Assembly: GCA_024699055.1 (NCBI GenBank) | Contig: JAILQG010000012.1 | Span: 1 to 33,619, forward strand | Origin: Bacteroidales bacterium | GTDB lineage: Bacteria > Bacteroidota > Bacteroidia > Bacteroidales > UBA932 | DNA length: 33,619 nucleotides | Direction: 5' to 3' | Shown here: in pieces, positions 1-12,700 of the stretch | Layout: each line of letters opens with the position of its first letter | Position numbering within the stretch: position 1 is the stretch's first letter | Made by a program: the position numbers and the translations under genes | The notes under the pieces: generated by a model | The model's input: the letters and a program-made list of their open reading frames with translations, nothing else | Database searches by the model: none | Told to the model about the DNA's origin: nothing

Positions 1-50
1 ATGGCCAGAATGTCGGTGAGGGCGTTGCCGATGCCGAGGATGGATTTCAT
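1..50 (-). CDS. PfkB-family carbohydrate/nucleoside kinase, N-terminal fragment
   Basis: Only the first 16 codons are present; the gene runs off the left edge. Reading leftward from an ATG at 50-48, the peptide is MKSILGIGNALTDILA. The G-x-G-N-A-L-x-D pattern at the very N-terminus is typical of PfkB (ribokinase-like) kinases, especially the adenosine-kinase-like members common in Bacteroidota. Family members phosphorylate sugars or nucleosides with ATP in the cytoplasm; the substrate cannot be told from this fragment. A good minus-strand promoter -7 box (70-77) lies just upstream, which supports the start. The family call rests on very few residues. Confidence 0.55.
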   Translation of the reverse strand, partial: MKSILGIGNALTDILA

Positions 51-69
51 GGGTGATAGCGTTGAAGTA

Positions 70-99
70 CAAATTTAATGAAAATTGGCAGAATATCAT
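70..99 (-). promoter_or_regulatory. Bacteroidota-type promoter for the leftward PfkB kinase gene
   Basis: Read on the minus strand, 77-70 is TAAATTTG, a full match to the Bacteroidota -7 consensus TAnnTTTG. Nineteen bases upstream, at 99-97, is ATG, one base off the usual TTG -33 element. The predicted start of transcription is about 63-66, giving a leader of roughly 13-16 bases before the ATG at 50. It overlaps the oppositely directed promoter at 78-107. Confidence 0.55.
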
Positions 100-107
100 T
101 ACCTTTG
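78..107 (+). promoter_or_regulatory. Bacteroidota-type promoter for the rightward flippase-like gene
   Basis: Positions 100-107 read TACCTTTG, matching the -7 consensus TAnnTTTG. Exactly 19 bases before it is ATG (78-80), one base off the TTG -33 element. The -7 box ends only seven bases before the chosen ATG at 115, so the transcript should have almost no leader. The promoter shares its DNA with the leftward promoter at 70-99. Confidence 0.55.
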
Positions 108-114
108 CAGCCGT

Positions 115-1089
115 ATGGGCAAAAAGTTTTGGAATGTCGCAAAGTACGTGCTGTCTCTCGCGCTGGCGCTCCTGCTAGTGTGGCTGGTGGTGCGTAAAAT
201 AGACTGGAAGAGCTTTTTGGAAGGCCTCAGGAACACGCGCTGGGTGTACATGCCGGGCTTTACCGCCGCAGGGGTGTTCGCCCTTGTCTTCAGGGCGCTC
301 AGGTGGAACCAGCTCCTTAAGCCGCTCGACGGCGCTACCAGCTTCATGGACTGCTGGGACGCCAACAATATAGGCAATCTGGGCAGCCTCGTCATCCCCG
401 GCTCCTGCGAGCCTATCCGCGCCGGTTTGATTACCAGTAAAAAGCTCCCGTTCCAGACGGTATTCGGTACCATGATAATGGAGCGGGCGTGGGACTTCCT
501 GTACATCTTCCTCACCATAGTCATAGCCCTGGTGCTCAAGCTGGACACTTTCGGCGGCTTCGTCAGCGACAACATCATCAAGCCCATCGTCAGCTCGACA
601 GCCGTCTGGCTCATATTGACGGCTGCGGTCATCCTCGTGGCGGCCTTAATCTGGGCGTGCTTCCGTTATCGCACAAAAGTCAAGTTCTTCGACCGCATCG
701 CCACTCTGATCGAGGGCGTAGTGCAGGGCTTCAGGAGCTTCGGGAAGATGAAGAACAAGCTCCCGTACATCATCTACACCACCATGATCTGGGTGATGTA
801 CATGTTCATGTGCTATTTCTGCCTCAAGGCCATACCCGAGCTTTCCGGGCTCGACATGGCCGACGCCCTCTTCCTGAGCGCCATCGGCAACGTGGCGTCG
901 GTAATTCCGGTTCCTGGCGGAATAGGAGCGTATCACTATCTGGTAATGCTCTGCATTTCATCGCTTTACGGCTTGAGCAACGAAACCGGCCTGCTTTTCG
1001 CCACCCTGAATCACGAGGGGCATGCTGTCATTATCCTTGCGCTGGGAATCATTTCGTATCTCGCCCGCATGATACGCAAGAAAAAATAG
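115..1089 (+). CDS. Flippase-like integral membrane protein (lysylphosphatidylglycerol synthase TM-region family)
   Basis: A 324-residue polytopic membrane protein. The first hydrophobic segment starts about residue 8, and several more follow (for example near 40-60, 125-150, 165-190, 220-240 and 285-310). Two family hallmarks are visible: an Arg-rich stretch around residues 95-125 ending in MERAWDF, and a conserved P-x-P-G-G-I-G-A-Y motif near residue 270. The family includes YbhN and the membrane half of MprF-type lipid flippases; members are thought to move lipids or lipid-linked molecules across the inner membrane, but the substrate here is unknown. I chose the ATG at 115 because the earlier TTG at 85 lies upstream of the promoter -7 box (100-107) and would not be transcribed. 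The lipoprotein that follows begins 19 bases downstream and probably shares the transcript. Confidence 0.75.
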   Translation: MGKKFWNVAKYVLSLALALLLVWLVVRKIDWKSFLEGLRNTRWVYMPGFTAAGVFALVFRALRWNQLLKPLDGATSFMDCWDANNIGNLGSLVIPGSCEPIRAGLITSKKLPFQTVFGTMIMERAWDFLYIFLTIVIALVLKLDTFGGFVSDNIIKPIVSSTAVWLILTAAVILVAALIWACFRYRTKVKFFDRIATLIEGVVQGFRSFGKMKNKLPYIIYTTMIWVMYMFMCYFCLKAIPELSGLDMADALFLSAIGNVASVIPVPGGIGAYHYLVMLCISSLYGLSNETGLLFATLNHEGHAVIILALGIISYLARMIRKKK

Positions 1090-1107
1090 CTGTCCACCCC
1101 CACCGTT

Positions 1108-2121
1108 TTGGCCTGTAAAGCTCCGCAATTATCTGTCATCCTGTTACTTGCCGCACTGGTGCTTTCCGGTTGCGGCGCTTCCCGCATGGCCACCATCGGT
1201 CATCGGGAGTTCAAGGACGTGCTGGAGAGCAGCTATGAGTCCCGGATGTACCGGCAGGACAGCGTGATGCTGGTGGATCCGCATGGGGACGCCATGCTCA
1301 TCCGGAAACTGGATACAGCCTTTGTAAAACTCCTCTCCGCCCTCTTCCACCAGGACCTTCCCCAGGCCGTGTCGGACAAGGAGAGAGTGGCCGGAGACGC
1401 CGATTTCAAGATAGGGAGAACCTATTCCCTGGACAATGACCTGCTGCTGGACCGGTTCGCAGAGATCTTCCGCCTGAACTATCCTGCCATCACGCCATAT
1501 CTGGGGGAAGAACACGCCTGGTCCTACGAAGCGAGAATATATAATCTGTACGGTTACTGGCACCGCCTGTGGAGAAGGTGCACCGGCAAGCAGCAGGATT
1601 TCCCCATTCCCGTGATCATGCACAGCAAACTGCTCATGTGCCTCTCCTGCGGCTGGACCTCCAGATATTGTGTAACCGGAACGGAAGACGCTCTCACAGA
1701 GCGCATTATGTCATATCCGGACCGCAGCATGCAGATTCACGATCTGTTTGCCGAAAGCTATGCGCTGAACAGGGGAAACCTCTACATGACGCTCCTCACC
1801 TGCGAAAATGTGCTCACGGGGCAGCCCCACCGGCCGGATCGGGAACTGGATCCGCTCCAACAGAGGCTCTCCTACATCCGGAACGACTCAAAACCGCTGG
1901 GTGACAACTATGGCGCCTGGTACCATTTCTTCGGCATAGCCCTTTATGGCATGCTCCGGCCCCGGATCGTCTCCACTTTTGTGGCCAATACGGAAAGCCT
2001 GGGCTCTTATTTCATGGAAGGACCGGACCGGCAGGAAACCCTTATTAATTATTACGGAGCCCTTTTTGGGAAAGAGCTCCGTAAAATGATAAAAAATGGA
2101 AGTTGGCTGATTGCCCGGTAA
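1108..2121 (+). CDS. Unrecognised lipoprotein
   Basis: A protein of about 337 residues that I do not recognise. Its N-terminus is a lipoprotein signal: a hydrophobic run (residues 8-20) followed by L-S-G-C, placing the lipidated cysteine at residue 22, so it is predicted to be anchored in the cell envelope. The rest is soluble, mixed alpha/beta by appearance, and rich in Tyr, Arg and Leu, with no catalytic motif I can name. The only start upstream of the lipobox is TTG at 1108 (or CTG at 1090); the next ATG would remove the signal. It is in the same frame as the flippase gene, which ends in TAG at 1087-1089. Arginine codons CGG and AGA are used far more than in cydA, which prefers CGC and AGG, hinting at a different origin. 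The neighbour suggests an envelope or lipid role, but that is only positional. Confidence 0.6.
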   Translation: MACKAPQLSVILLLAALVLSGCGASRMATIGHREFKDVLESSYESRMYRQDSVMLVDPHGDAMLIRKLDTAFVKLLSALFHQDLPQAVSDKERVAGDADFKIGRTYSLDNDLLLDRFAEIFRLNYPAITPYLGEEHAWSYEARIYNLYGYWHRLWRRCTGKQQDFPIPVIMHSKLLMCLSCGWTSRYCVTGTEDALTERIMSYPDRSMQIHDLFAESYALNRGNLYMTLLTCENVLTGQPHRPDRELDPLQQRLSYIRNDSKPLGDNYGAWYHFFGIALYGMLRPRIVSTFVANTESLGSYFMEGPDRQETLINYYGALFGKELRKMIKNGSWLIAR

Positions 2122-2137
2122 CCAGGACGGCAAGATG

Positions 2138-2167
2138 TTGCCGTTTACTGATTTTTCACTAACTTTG
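2138..2167 (+). promoter_or_regulatory. Bacteroidota-type promoter for tRNA-Arg and the cyd genes
   Basis: TTG at 2138-2140, then exactly 19 bases, then TAACTTTG at 2160-2167: a full match to the Bacteroidota -33/-7 pattern. The predicted start of transcription is about 2171-2174, seven to ten bases before tRNA-Arg. No second promoter or terminator is evident before the DUF4492 gene and cydA. Confidence 0.75.
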
Positions 2168-2180
2168 CATCTGCAAAACC

Positions 2181-2254
2181 GGTTCCGTAGCTCAGTTGGA
2201 TAGAGCAACAGCCTTCTAAGCTGTGGGTCTTGGGTTCGAGTCCCAACGGAATCA
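2181..2254 (+). tRNA. tRNA-Arg (anticodon UCU)
   Basis: A full cloverleaf of 74 bases. The acceptor stem pairs 2181-2187 with 2247-2253 (one G-U), the D arm is GCTC/GAGC, and the anticodon stem ACAGC/GCTGT carries the loop CTTCTAA, so the anticodon is UCU, reading AGA. The T arm is TTGGG/CCCAA with loop TTCGAGT. The discriminator base is A and CCA is not encoded. The DUF4492 start codon lies only 20 bases downstream. Confidence 0.95.
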
Positions 2255-2273
2255 CAAAAAACCGGCTGAAAGC

Positions 2274-2522
2274 ATGAGTCAGCAGCCCTCCATCTTCACC
2301 CGCATCTGGTATTTCTACCGCGACGGCTTCAAGAACATGACCTGGGGCCGGCCGTTGATATGGCTGATTCTGCTGAAGCTGTTCGTCCTGTTTGCAATCC
2401 TTCGCGTTTTCTTCTTCAAGCCGGCTATGGCCGGGATGAGCGACGAGCAGAAGAGCGAGGTGGTGGGGGAGAGGCTGTCCGGCAGTGCTCCGTGCAACGA
2501 TAACACTTTAACTATTAAATAA
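2274..2522 (+). CDS. DUF4492 family small membrane protein
   Basis: A protein of 82 residues with one strong transmembrane segment (about residues 27-47, ending FVLFAILRVFFFKP). The N-terminal pattern W-Y-F-Y-R-D-G-F-K-N-M-T-W-G-R is that of DUF4492, a small family that in Bacteroidota sits directly ahead of cydA. Its function is not established; by position it may help assemble or stabilise cytochrome bd, as the unrelated small CydX does in proteobacteria (inference). The ATG at 2274 starts the conserved part; an in-frame TTG at 2223 falls inside tRNA-Arg and is rejected. It ends eight bases before cydA, so translation is probably coupled. Confidence 0.85.
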   Translation: MSQQPSIFTRIWYFYRDGFKNMTWGRPLIWLILLKLFVLFAILRVFFFKPAMAGMSDEQKSEVVGERLSGSAPCNDNTLTIK

Positions 2523-2530
2523 TTATAATT

Positions 2531-4024
2531 ATGGACGTAGTAATCTGGTCCCGCATCCAGTTTGCCATGACAGCAGCGTATCACTGGCTGTTTGTGCCCC
2601 TCACACTGGGCCTTGCCCTGGTCATGGCGGTGATGGAGACCCTTTATGTAGTCAAGAAAGACGAGTTCTGGAAAAAGACGGCCCAGTTCTGGATCAAGCT
2701 GTTCGCCATAAACTTCGCCGTAGGCATCGCCACGGGCATTATCCTGGAATTTGAGTTCGGTACCAACTGGAGCAATTATTCCTGGTTCGTGGGCGACATG
2801 TTCGGAGCTCCGCTGGCCATAGAAGGCATCCTGGCCTTCTTCATGGAGGCCACCTTCTTTGCAGTGATGTTCTTCGGCTGGAACAAAGTTTCCAAGAAGT
2901 TCCATCTTGCATCCACCTGGCTCACCGGCATAGGCGCCACCATCTCGGCCTATTGGATACTGGTTGCCAACGGTTGGATGCAGAACCCCGTGGGAACCGT
3001 CTTCAATCCTGATACGGTGCGTAGCGAAATGGCATCGGCCTCCGCCTTCTGGGAGGTCGTTTCCAACCCCGTGGCAGTGAGCAAGTTCTTCCATTCCGTC
3101 ACAAGCGGCTGGCTCACCGGCGGTATCTTCGTGGTGGGCGTGAGCGCCTGGTATCTGCTTAAGAAAAGGCAGGTAGAATTTGCCAGGAAGAGCATGCTGA
3201 TAGGCTCCATCGTGGGGCTGGTGGGCGCCGGCGCGGTGATGCTTTCCGGAGACTCCTCCGGCGTGCACGCCGCGGAATTCCAGCCCATGAAGCTGGCGGC
3301 GGCGGAAGGTCTTGAAGACGGAGGCGAAGGCGTAGCATTCACCGTCGTTCCCGGCATCAAGGTGCCCCATATGCTCTCGCTCCTGGCCACTCACGACTGG
3401 AACGGCTATGTGCCCGGTATCAACGACATCCTCAGGGGATATACCGATAACGAAGGCAATGTGGTTCCTTCCGTAGCCGACAAGATGGCCATGGGACGTA
3501 CCGCCCTGGATGCGCTGGCCACTTACAGGGCCAACCGCGAAACCGACCCGGAAACTGCCGCTGCAGCCCTCGAAGTGCTGAATGCCAACGTGCAGTACAT
3601 GGGCTACGGCCATCTCGAGAAGCCCGAAGACGTAGTGCCACCAGTGGGCGTCGTGTTCTGGGCATTCCGCATCATGATAGGTCTGGGTATGCTGATGGCG
3701 CTGGTGTTGCTGCTTTCGCTCATCGGCGTTTGGAAAGACAAGACTGGCAAGTGGAAATGGCTCATGTGGGTCGACATCATCTGCATCCCGCTGGTGTACA
3801 TTTGCGGACAGTGCGGTTGGATAGTCGCCGAAGTGGGCCGCCAGCCCTGGACCATCCAGGGTCTGCTGCCGGTGAACGTGGCTATTTCCAGCCTCAGCGT
3901 CGGTGCGGTGAAGACTACCTTCTTCGTCTTCCTGGCCGTATTCGCCCTCTTCCTTGCAATCGAAATCCGGATTATGCTTCGCGCCATCCGGAAAGGACCC
4001 GAAGTTGAATCTGAAAACGCCTAG
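2531..4024 (+). CDS. cydA: Cytochrome bd ubiquinol/menaquinol oxidase subunit I
   Basis: The 497-residue haem-bearing subunit of cytochrome bd oxidase, an inner-membrane terminal oxidase that passes electrons from quinol to oxygen with high affinity. Haem ligands and key residues line up with E. coli CydA: His18 (E. coli H19), Glu99 and Glu107 (same numbers), His188 (H186), Arg380 and Met382 (R391 and M393), and Glu434 in the GRQPW motif at 436-440. The quinol-binding Q-loop follows about residue 240, with QPMK at 251-254 and Glu259, and is of the short type. About nine membrane segments are visible. In a strict gut anaerobe this enzyme typically scavenges traces of oxygen. It forms a compact operon with DUF4492 upstream and cydB three bases downstream. 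Confidence 0.97.
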   Translation: MDVVIWSRIQFAMTAAYHWLFVPLTLGLALVMAVMETLYVVKKDEFWKKTAQFWIKLFAINFAVGIATGIILEFEFGTNWSNYSWFVGDMFGAPLAIEGILAFFMEATFFAVMFFGWNKVSKKFHLASTWLTGIGATISAYWILVANGWMQNPVGTVFNPDTVRSEMASASAFWEVVSNPVAVSKFFHSVTSGWLTGGIFVVGVSAWYLLKKRQVEFARKSMLIGSIVGLVGAGAVMLSGDSSGVHAAEFQPMKLAAAEGLEDGGEGVAFTVVPGIKVPHMLSLLATHDWNGYVPGINDILRGYTDNEGNVVPSVADKMAMGRTALDALATYRANRETDPETAAAALEVLNANVQYMGYGHLEKPEDVVPPVGVVFWAFRIMIGLGMLMALVLLLSLIGVWKDKTGKWKWLMWVDIICIPLVYICGQCGWIVAEVGRQPWTIQGLLPVNVAISSLSVGAVKTTFFVFLAVFALFLAIEIRIMLRAIRKGPEVESENA

Positions 4025-4027
4025 ACC

Positions 4028-5167
4028 ATGAGCTACGAATTCTTACAAAACTATTGGTGGTGCCTGGTAGCCCTTCTCGGCGGCCTGCTGGTGTTCCTGA
4101 TGTTTGTTCAGGGCGCCAACCTGCACCTTGGCAACCGTGCGCTGGACGATACGCGCAAGAGGATGATCCTCAATTCCACCGGGCGCAAGTGGGAACTCAC
4201 TTTCACCACCCTGGTCACGTTCGGCGGTGCGTTCTTCGCCTCCTTCCCGCTGTTCTACAGCACCAGTTTCGGTGGCGCCTACTGGGTGTGGGTGCTCCTG
4301 CTGATCACGTTCGTGTTCCAGGCGGTAGCCTATGAATTCCAGAACAAGAAGGGTAACCTGTTGGGCGTGAAGGGTTTCCGTATCGCCCTGATGGTCAATG
4401 GTTTCCTTGCCCCCTTCCTGGTGGGCACCGCCGTGGGCACCTTCTTCACCGGTTCCGATTTCACCGTGAATAAGCTTGCCATAGCCGACCCGTCCGCCCC
4501 CGTCATCAGCACCTGGGGCAACGCCTGGCATGGCTTGGATGCCCTGGGGCAGTACCCTGCCGTGCTGCTTGGCGGCGCACTGGTGTTCCTCACCGCCCTC
4601 TTGGGGGACCTGTATATCCTGAATAATGTAGACGACGACAAGGTTCACGCCCAGATGCGCCGCAGCATCAAGATGGGCACCGCCCCGTTCCTGCTGTTCT
4701 TCCTGTGCTGGACGGCCATTCTCCTGACTTGCAAGGGCTATGCGGTAGATGCCGACAGCGTGGTGTCCCTGGAGCCCTACAAGTACCTGCACAACCTGCT
4801 GCAGATGCCGGCAGTGCTGGCGATGCTGCTCGTCGGCGTAGTGCTGGTGCTCCTCGGCATCTGGAAAGGCGGATTCACCCAGTCCCGCAATGGCATCTGG
4901 TTCGCCGGTCCCGGCACTGTCCTGGTGGTGATGAGCGTGTTCTTCCTGGCCGGATTCGGCGGTACGGCTTACTATCCGTCCTGCACCGACCTGCAGAGCT
5001 CCCTCACCCTGCAGAACAGCTCCTCCAGCCGCTTCACCCTGCAGGTAATGTTCTGGGTGTCGCTCCTGATCCCCTTCGTCCTCGCCTACATCGTATACGC
5101 CTGGCGCTCCATGGACCGCAAGTCCATCACTGCCGACGAAATTGACTCCACAGAACACAAATATTAA
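4028..5167 (+). CDS. cydB: Cytochrome bd oxidase subunit II
   Basis: A 379-residue membrane protein with about eight or nine hydrophobic segments, the expected length for CydB. The GRKWELTFTTLVTFGGAFF stretch at about residues 55-73 and the following FPLFYSTSFGGAYW are typical of the Bacteroidota CydB branch. CydB pairs with CydA as the structural partner of the quinol oxidase. The ATG lies three bases after the cydA stop. The gene is followed by a strong terminator hairpin at 5204-5237. No cydC/cydD transporter genes are present in the window. Confidence 0.95.
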   Translation: MSYEFLQNYWWCLVALLGGLLVFLMFVQGANLHLGNRALDDTRKRMILNSTGRKWELTFTTLVTFGGAFFASFPLFYSTSFGGAYWVWVLLLITFVFQAVAYEFQNKKGNLLGVKGFRIALMVNGFLAPFLVGTAVGTFFTGSDFTVNKLAIADPSAPVISTWGNAWHGLDALGQYPAVLLGGALVFLTALLGDLYILNNVDDDKVHAQMRRSIKMGTAPFLLFFLCWTAILLTCKGYAVDADSVVSLEPYKYLHNLLQMPAVLAMLLVGVVLVLLGIWKGGFTQSRNGIWFAGPGTVLVVMSVFFLAGFGGTAYYPSCTDLQSSLTLQNSSSSRFTLQVMFWVSLLIPFVLAYIVYAWRSMDRKSITADEIDSTEHKY

Positions 5168-5203
5168 TTGAGGTCGCCGCTTAGCTGCGGCGGACAGCAA
5201 AAA

Positions 5204-5237
5204 GAGGTCGACCATAAAATGGTCGGCCTCTTTTTTG
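5204..5237 (+). terminator. Intrinsic terminator of the cyd operon
   Basis: A 12-pair stem (5204-5215 with 5219-5230, one G-U pair) closes a three-base AAA loop and runs straight into six T residues. It lies 37 bases after the cydB stop. The mirrored A-run before the stem means it may also work from the other side. Confidence 0.88.
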
Positions 5238-5252
5238 TGCGCAAGGCTCCGG

Positions 5253-5417
5253 GCCGGCTGGCAGCAGCCGCTGGCGGACGTGTCCACCCCCGGACACGGG
5301 CAGGGGGATGGGGCCCGCAAGATACGAGTTCCGCGCAAGCGGGACGAAGTAGATTGTGGGAGGGGCCGGAGTGAGCGAAGCGAACGGAGTTCCGCCAGTG
5401 GCTGACTGCCAGCCGGC
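5253..5417. repeat. Long imperfect inverted repeat with internal hairpins; possible structured RNA or palindromic element
   Basis: The gene-free stretch between the cydB and rpoC terminators (about 190 bases) is not empty. Its left arm, 5253-5279, is complementary to its right arm, 5389-5417, with 26 of 27 left-arm bases paired, one mismatch and two single-base bulges. Inside lie a hairpin GTGTCC/GGACAC (5280-5285 with 5292-5297) and a stem CCGC/GCGG (5331-5334 with 5339-5342) capped by GCAA, a GNRA tetraloop. I see no credible coding frame and no TAnnTTTG promoter for it. It could be a small RNA, a REP- or MITE-like element, or a relic; strand unknown. Confidence 0.55.
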
Positions 5418-5428
5418 TTAGAGACCAC

Positions 5429-5464
5429 AAAAAAAGGATGACTCAATCGAGTCATCCTTTTTTT
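5429..5464 (-). terminator. Intrinsic terminator downstream of rpoC
   Basis: A perfect 10-pair stem (5435-5444 with 5449-5458) with an AATC loop is flanked by A and T runs on both sides. Read leftward from rpoC it ends in a T-run (5429-5435), 17 bases past the rpoC stop. Its symmetry makes it bidirectional. Confidence 0.9.
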
Positions 5465-5480
5465 GATAAGGGTGTCGGGA

Positions 5481-9734
<4,254 letters not shown>

Positions 9735-9753
9735 GTTCTTGCTTGTCCGTTAA

Positions 9754-12700
9754 TTATTCCAAAGTGACCTTGAGACCGAGACCCCTGAGCTCGTGCAGAA
9801 GCACGTTGAGGGATTCGGGTATGCCTGCGGGCGGCATCTGATCGCCTTTCACGATAGCCTCGTAGGTCTTGCTCCTGCCGGTGACGTCGTCGGACTTCAC
9901 GGTGAGGATCTCCTGGAGGGCGTTCGCGGCGCCGAAGGCCTCGAGGGCCCAGACTTCCATTTCTCCGAAGCGCTGGCCGCCGAACTGGGCCTTACCTCCG
10001 AGAGGCTGCTGGGTGATGAGGGAATACGGGCCGATGGAACGGGCGTGCATCTTGTCGTCCACCATGTGGTCGAGTTTGATCATGTAGATTATGCCGACAG
10101 TGGCGCTCTGGTCGAACCAGTCGCCGGTTCCGCCGTCGCGGAGCCTGGTCTTGCCGTAGCGGGGCAGACCGGCCTTGTCGGTGTAGTCGCAGATTTCGTC
10201 GTTGGAAGCACCGTCGAAGATGGGGGTGCTGAACTTGACGCCGAGCTTGCGGCCGGCCCATCCGAGCACGGTCTCGTAAATCTGGCCCAGGTTCATACGG
10301 GAAGGCACACCAAGGGGGTTGAGCACGATGTCCACGGGAGTTCCGTCCTCGAGGAACGGCATGTCTTCCCTGCGGACTATCTTTGCCACGATACCCTTGT
10401 TGCCGTGACGTCCGGCCATCTTGTCACCCACGGTGATCTTGCGCTTCTTGGCGATGTAGACCTTTGCGAGCTGCATCACTCCGTTGGGAAGTTCGTCACC
10501 GACCTTGAGCTGGTCCATCTCCCTCTTGCAAATCGCTTCCTCAGCCTTGAGGGTGTTGCAATAGTTGTTGATGAGGTCGCGGATCAGTGCGTTGGTGTTG
10601 TCCTTCTCGGTGGTCCACTTGCCGGAGTTGATGTTCTTGTAGTCGATGCTGCCCAGAACCTCGGCGGTGAACTTCTTGTCCTTTGCCAGGACTTCCACTC
10701 CGTAGAGGTCGTTGATGCCGGCGCTCTTCTTGTTCTTGGTGAGCGTTGCGAGACGCTCCAGGAAGTCTGCGCGAAGCTTCTCGGCCTTGGCCTTGAACTC
10801 GTCCTCGCGAATCTGGGAACGGGTCTTGGTCTCGTCCTTGGCCTTGCTCTTGCGGCCGGTAACCTTCGCTGCCTTGGCATAGAGGGCGGTCTTGATGACG
10901 GTGCCGGAAAGGGACGGATTGGCCTTCAGGGAAGCGTCCTTCACATCACCGGCGTTGTCGCCGAAGATGGCCTTGAGGAGTTTCTCCTCGGGGGAGGGAT
11001 CGCTTTCGCCCTTCGGGGTGATCTTGCCTATCATGATGTCACCGGGCTCGATGTGGGCGCCGATGCGTACGATACCGTTCTGGTCGAGGTCCTTGGTGGC
11101 GTCCTCGCTGACGTTGGGGATATCGGAAGTGAGTTCCTCTTCGCCGCGCTTGGTGTCGCGCACCTCGGTGAGGTACTCGTCCACGTGGATGGAGGTCATG
11201 ATGTCATATTTCACCATTTCCTCGCTCAGCACGATGGCATCCTCATAGTTGTAACCCTTCCAGGGCATGAACGCTACCATGAGGTTGCGGCCGAGTGCGA
11301 GCTCTCCGCCCTGGGTGGCGTATCCTTCGGTGAGGACCTGGCCCTTCTCGACCTTGTCGCCCTTGCGGACGATGGGAGTGAGGCATACGCAGGTACTCTG
11401 GTTGGTCCTGCGCCAGATAGGGAGCTTGTAGATGGTCTCTTCCGGTGCGAAGGAGACGAATTTTTCGTCGTCGGTGCGGGCGTACTTGATGCGGATTTCA
11501 TTGGCATCTACATAAGTGACCTCGCCCTTGCGCTCGGCTATATACTGGGTACGGGAGTCGAGGCAAACCCTCTCTTCGAGGCCGGTGCCCACGATGGGGG
11601 ACTCGGGCTTGAGGAGCGGGATGGCCTGACGCATCATGTTGGCTCCCATGAGGGCGCGGTGGGCATCGTCATGCTCGAGGAACGGGATGAGCGAAGCGGC
11701 CACCGAGGCCATCTGGTTGGGGGCTACGTCCATGTAATTCACCTCCTGCTTGCCTACGACGGGGAAGTCAGCCTCCAGACGGCACTGGATGCGTTCATCC
11801 TGGATGTTGCCGTCGTTGTCCATCTTCACCTTGGCGAGGCTCACGAGCCTGTTCTCCTCTTCTTCGGCGGTCATGTAATGGGTGCCGGAAGCGGTGAGGT
11901 TCACCTTGCCGTCCTTCACGTCGCGGTACGGGGTCTCGATGAATCCGAGGCCGTCGATGCGGGCGTAGACGCAGAGGCTGGAGATAAGGCCGATGTTCGG
12001 GCCTTCAGGCGACTCGATCGGGCAGAGACGGCCGTAGTGCGTGTAGTGAACGTCGCGGACCTCGAATCCTGCGCGTTCGCGGGAAAGGCCGCCCGGGCCG
12101 AGTGCGCTCAGGCGCCTCTTGTGGGTGATTTCGGCAAGAGGATTGGTCTGGTCCATGAACTGGCTCAGCTGGCTGGTTCCGAAGAAGGAATTGATGACGC
12201 TGCTGAGAGTCTTGGCGTTGATGAGGTCCACCGGGAGGAACTGCTCGCTGTCGCGGATGTTCATCTTTTCACGGATGGTGCGGGCCATGCGGGCGAGTCC
12301 GACGCTGAACTGGTTGGCAAGCTGCTCGCCTACGGTGCGGACGCGCCTGTTGGACAGGTGGTCGATATCGTCGACGGCGGCCTTGCTGTTGATGAGGCGG
12401 ACCAGGTACTTTATGATTTCCACGATGTCGTTCGGTTCGAGAACGCGGGTGGAGGGATCGGTGTCGAGACCGAGCTTGCGGTTCAGGCGATAGCGGCCGA
12501 CCTCGCCGAGGTCGTACCTCTTTTCGCTGAAGAAGAGCTTGTCTATGACGTCCCTTGCAGTGTTCTCATCCGGCGGTTCCGAATTGCGGAGCTGCTTGTA
12601 GATGTAGAACACAGCTTCGAGTTCGGTGTTGGTGGGATCTTTCTGCAGGGTGTTGAAGATGATGGCGTACTCGTTCGAAGACGCCTCGTCTTTCTGGAGG

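Noticed and set aside
85..114. TTG at 85 as the start of the flippase-like gene
   Set aside because: It lies upstream of the -7 promoter element at 100-107 and would not be in the transcript; the ATG at 115 fits better.
1091..1101. The 11-base word TGTCCACCCCC shared with 5281-5291 in the cydB-rpoC gap
   Set aside because: Matches of this length are expected by chance many times in 33 kb, and the surrounding bases do not match.
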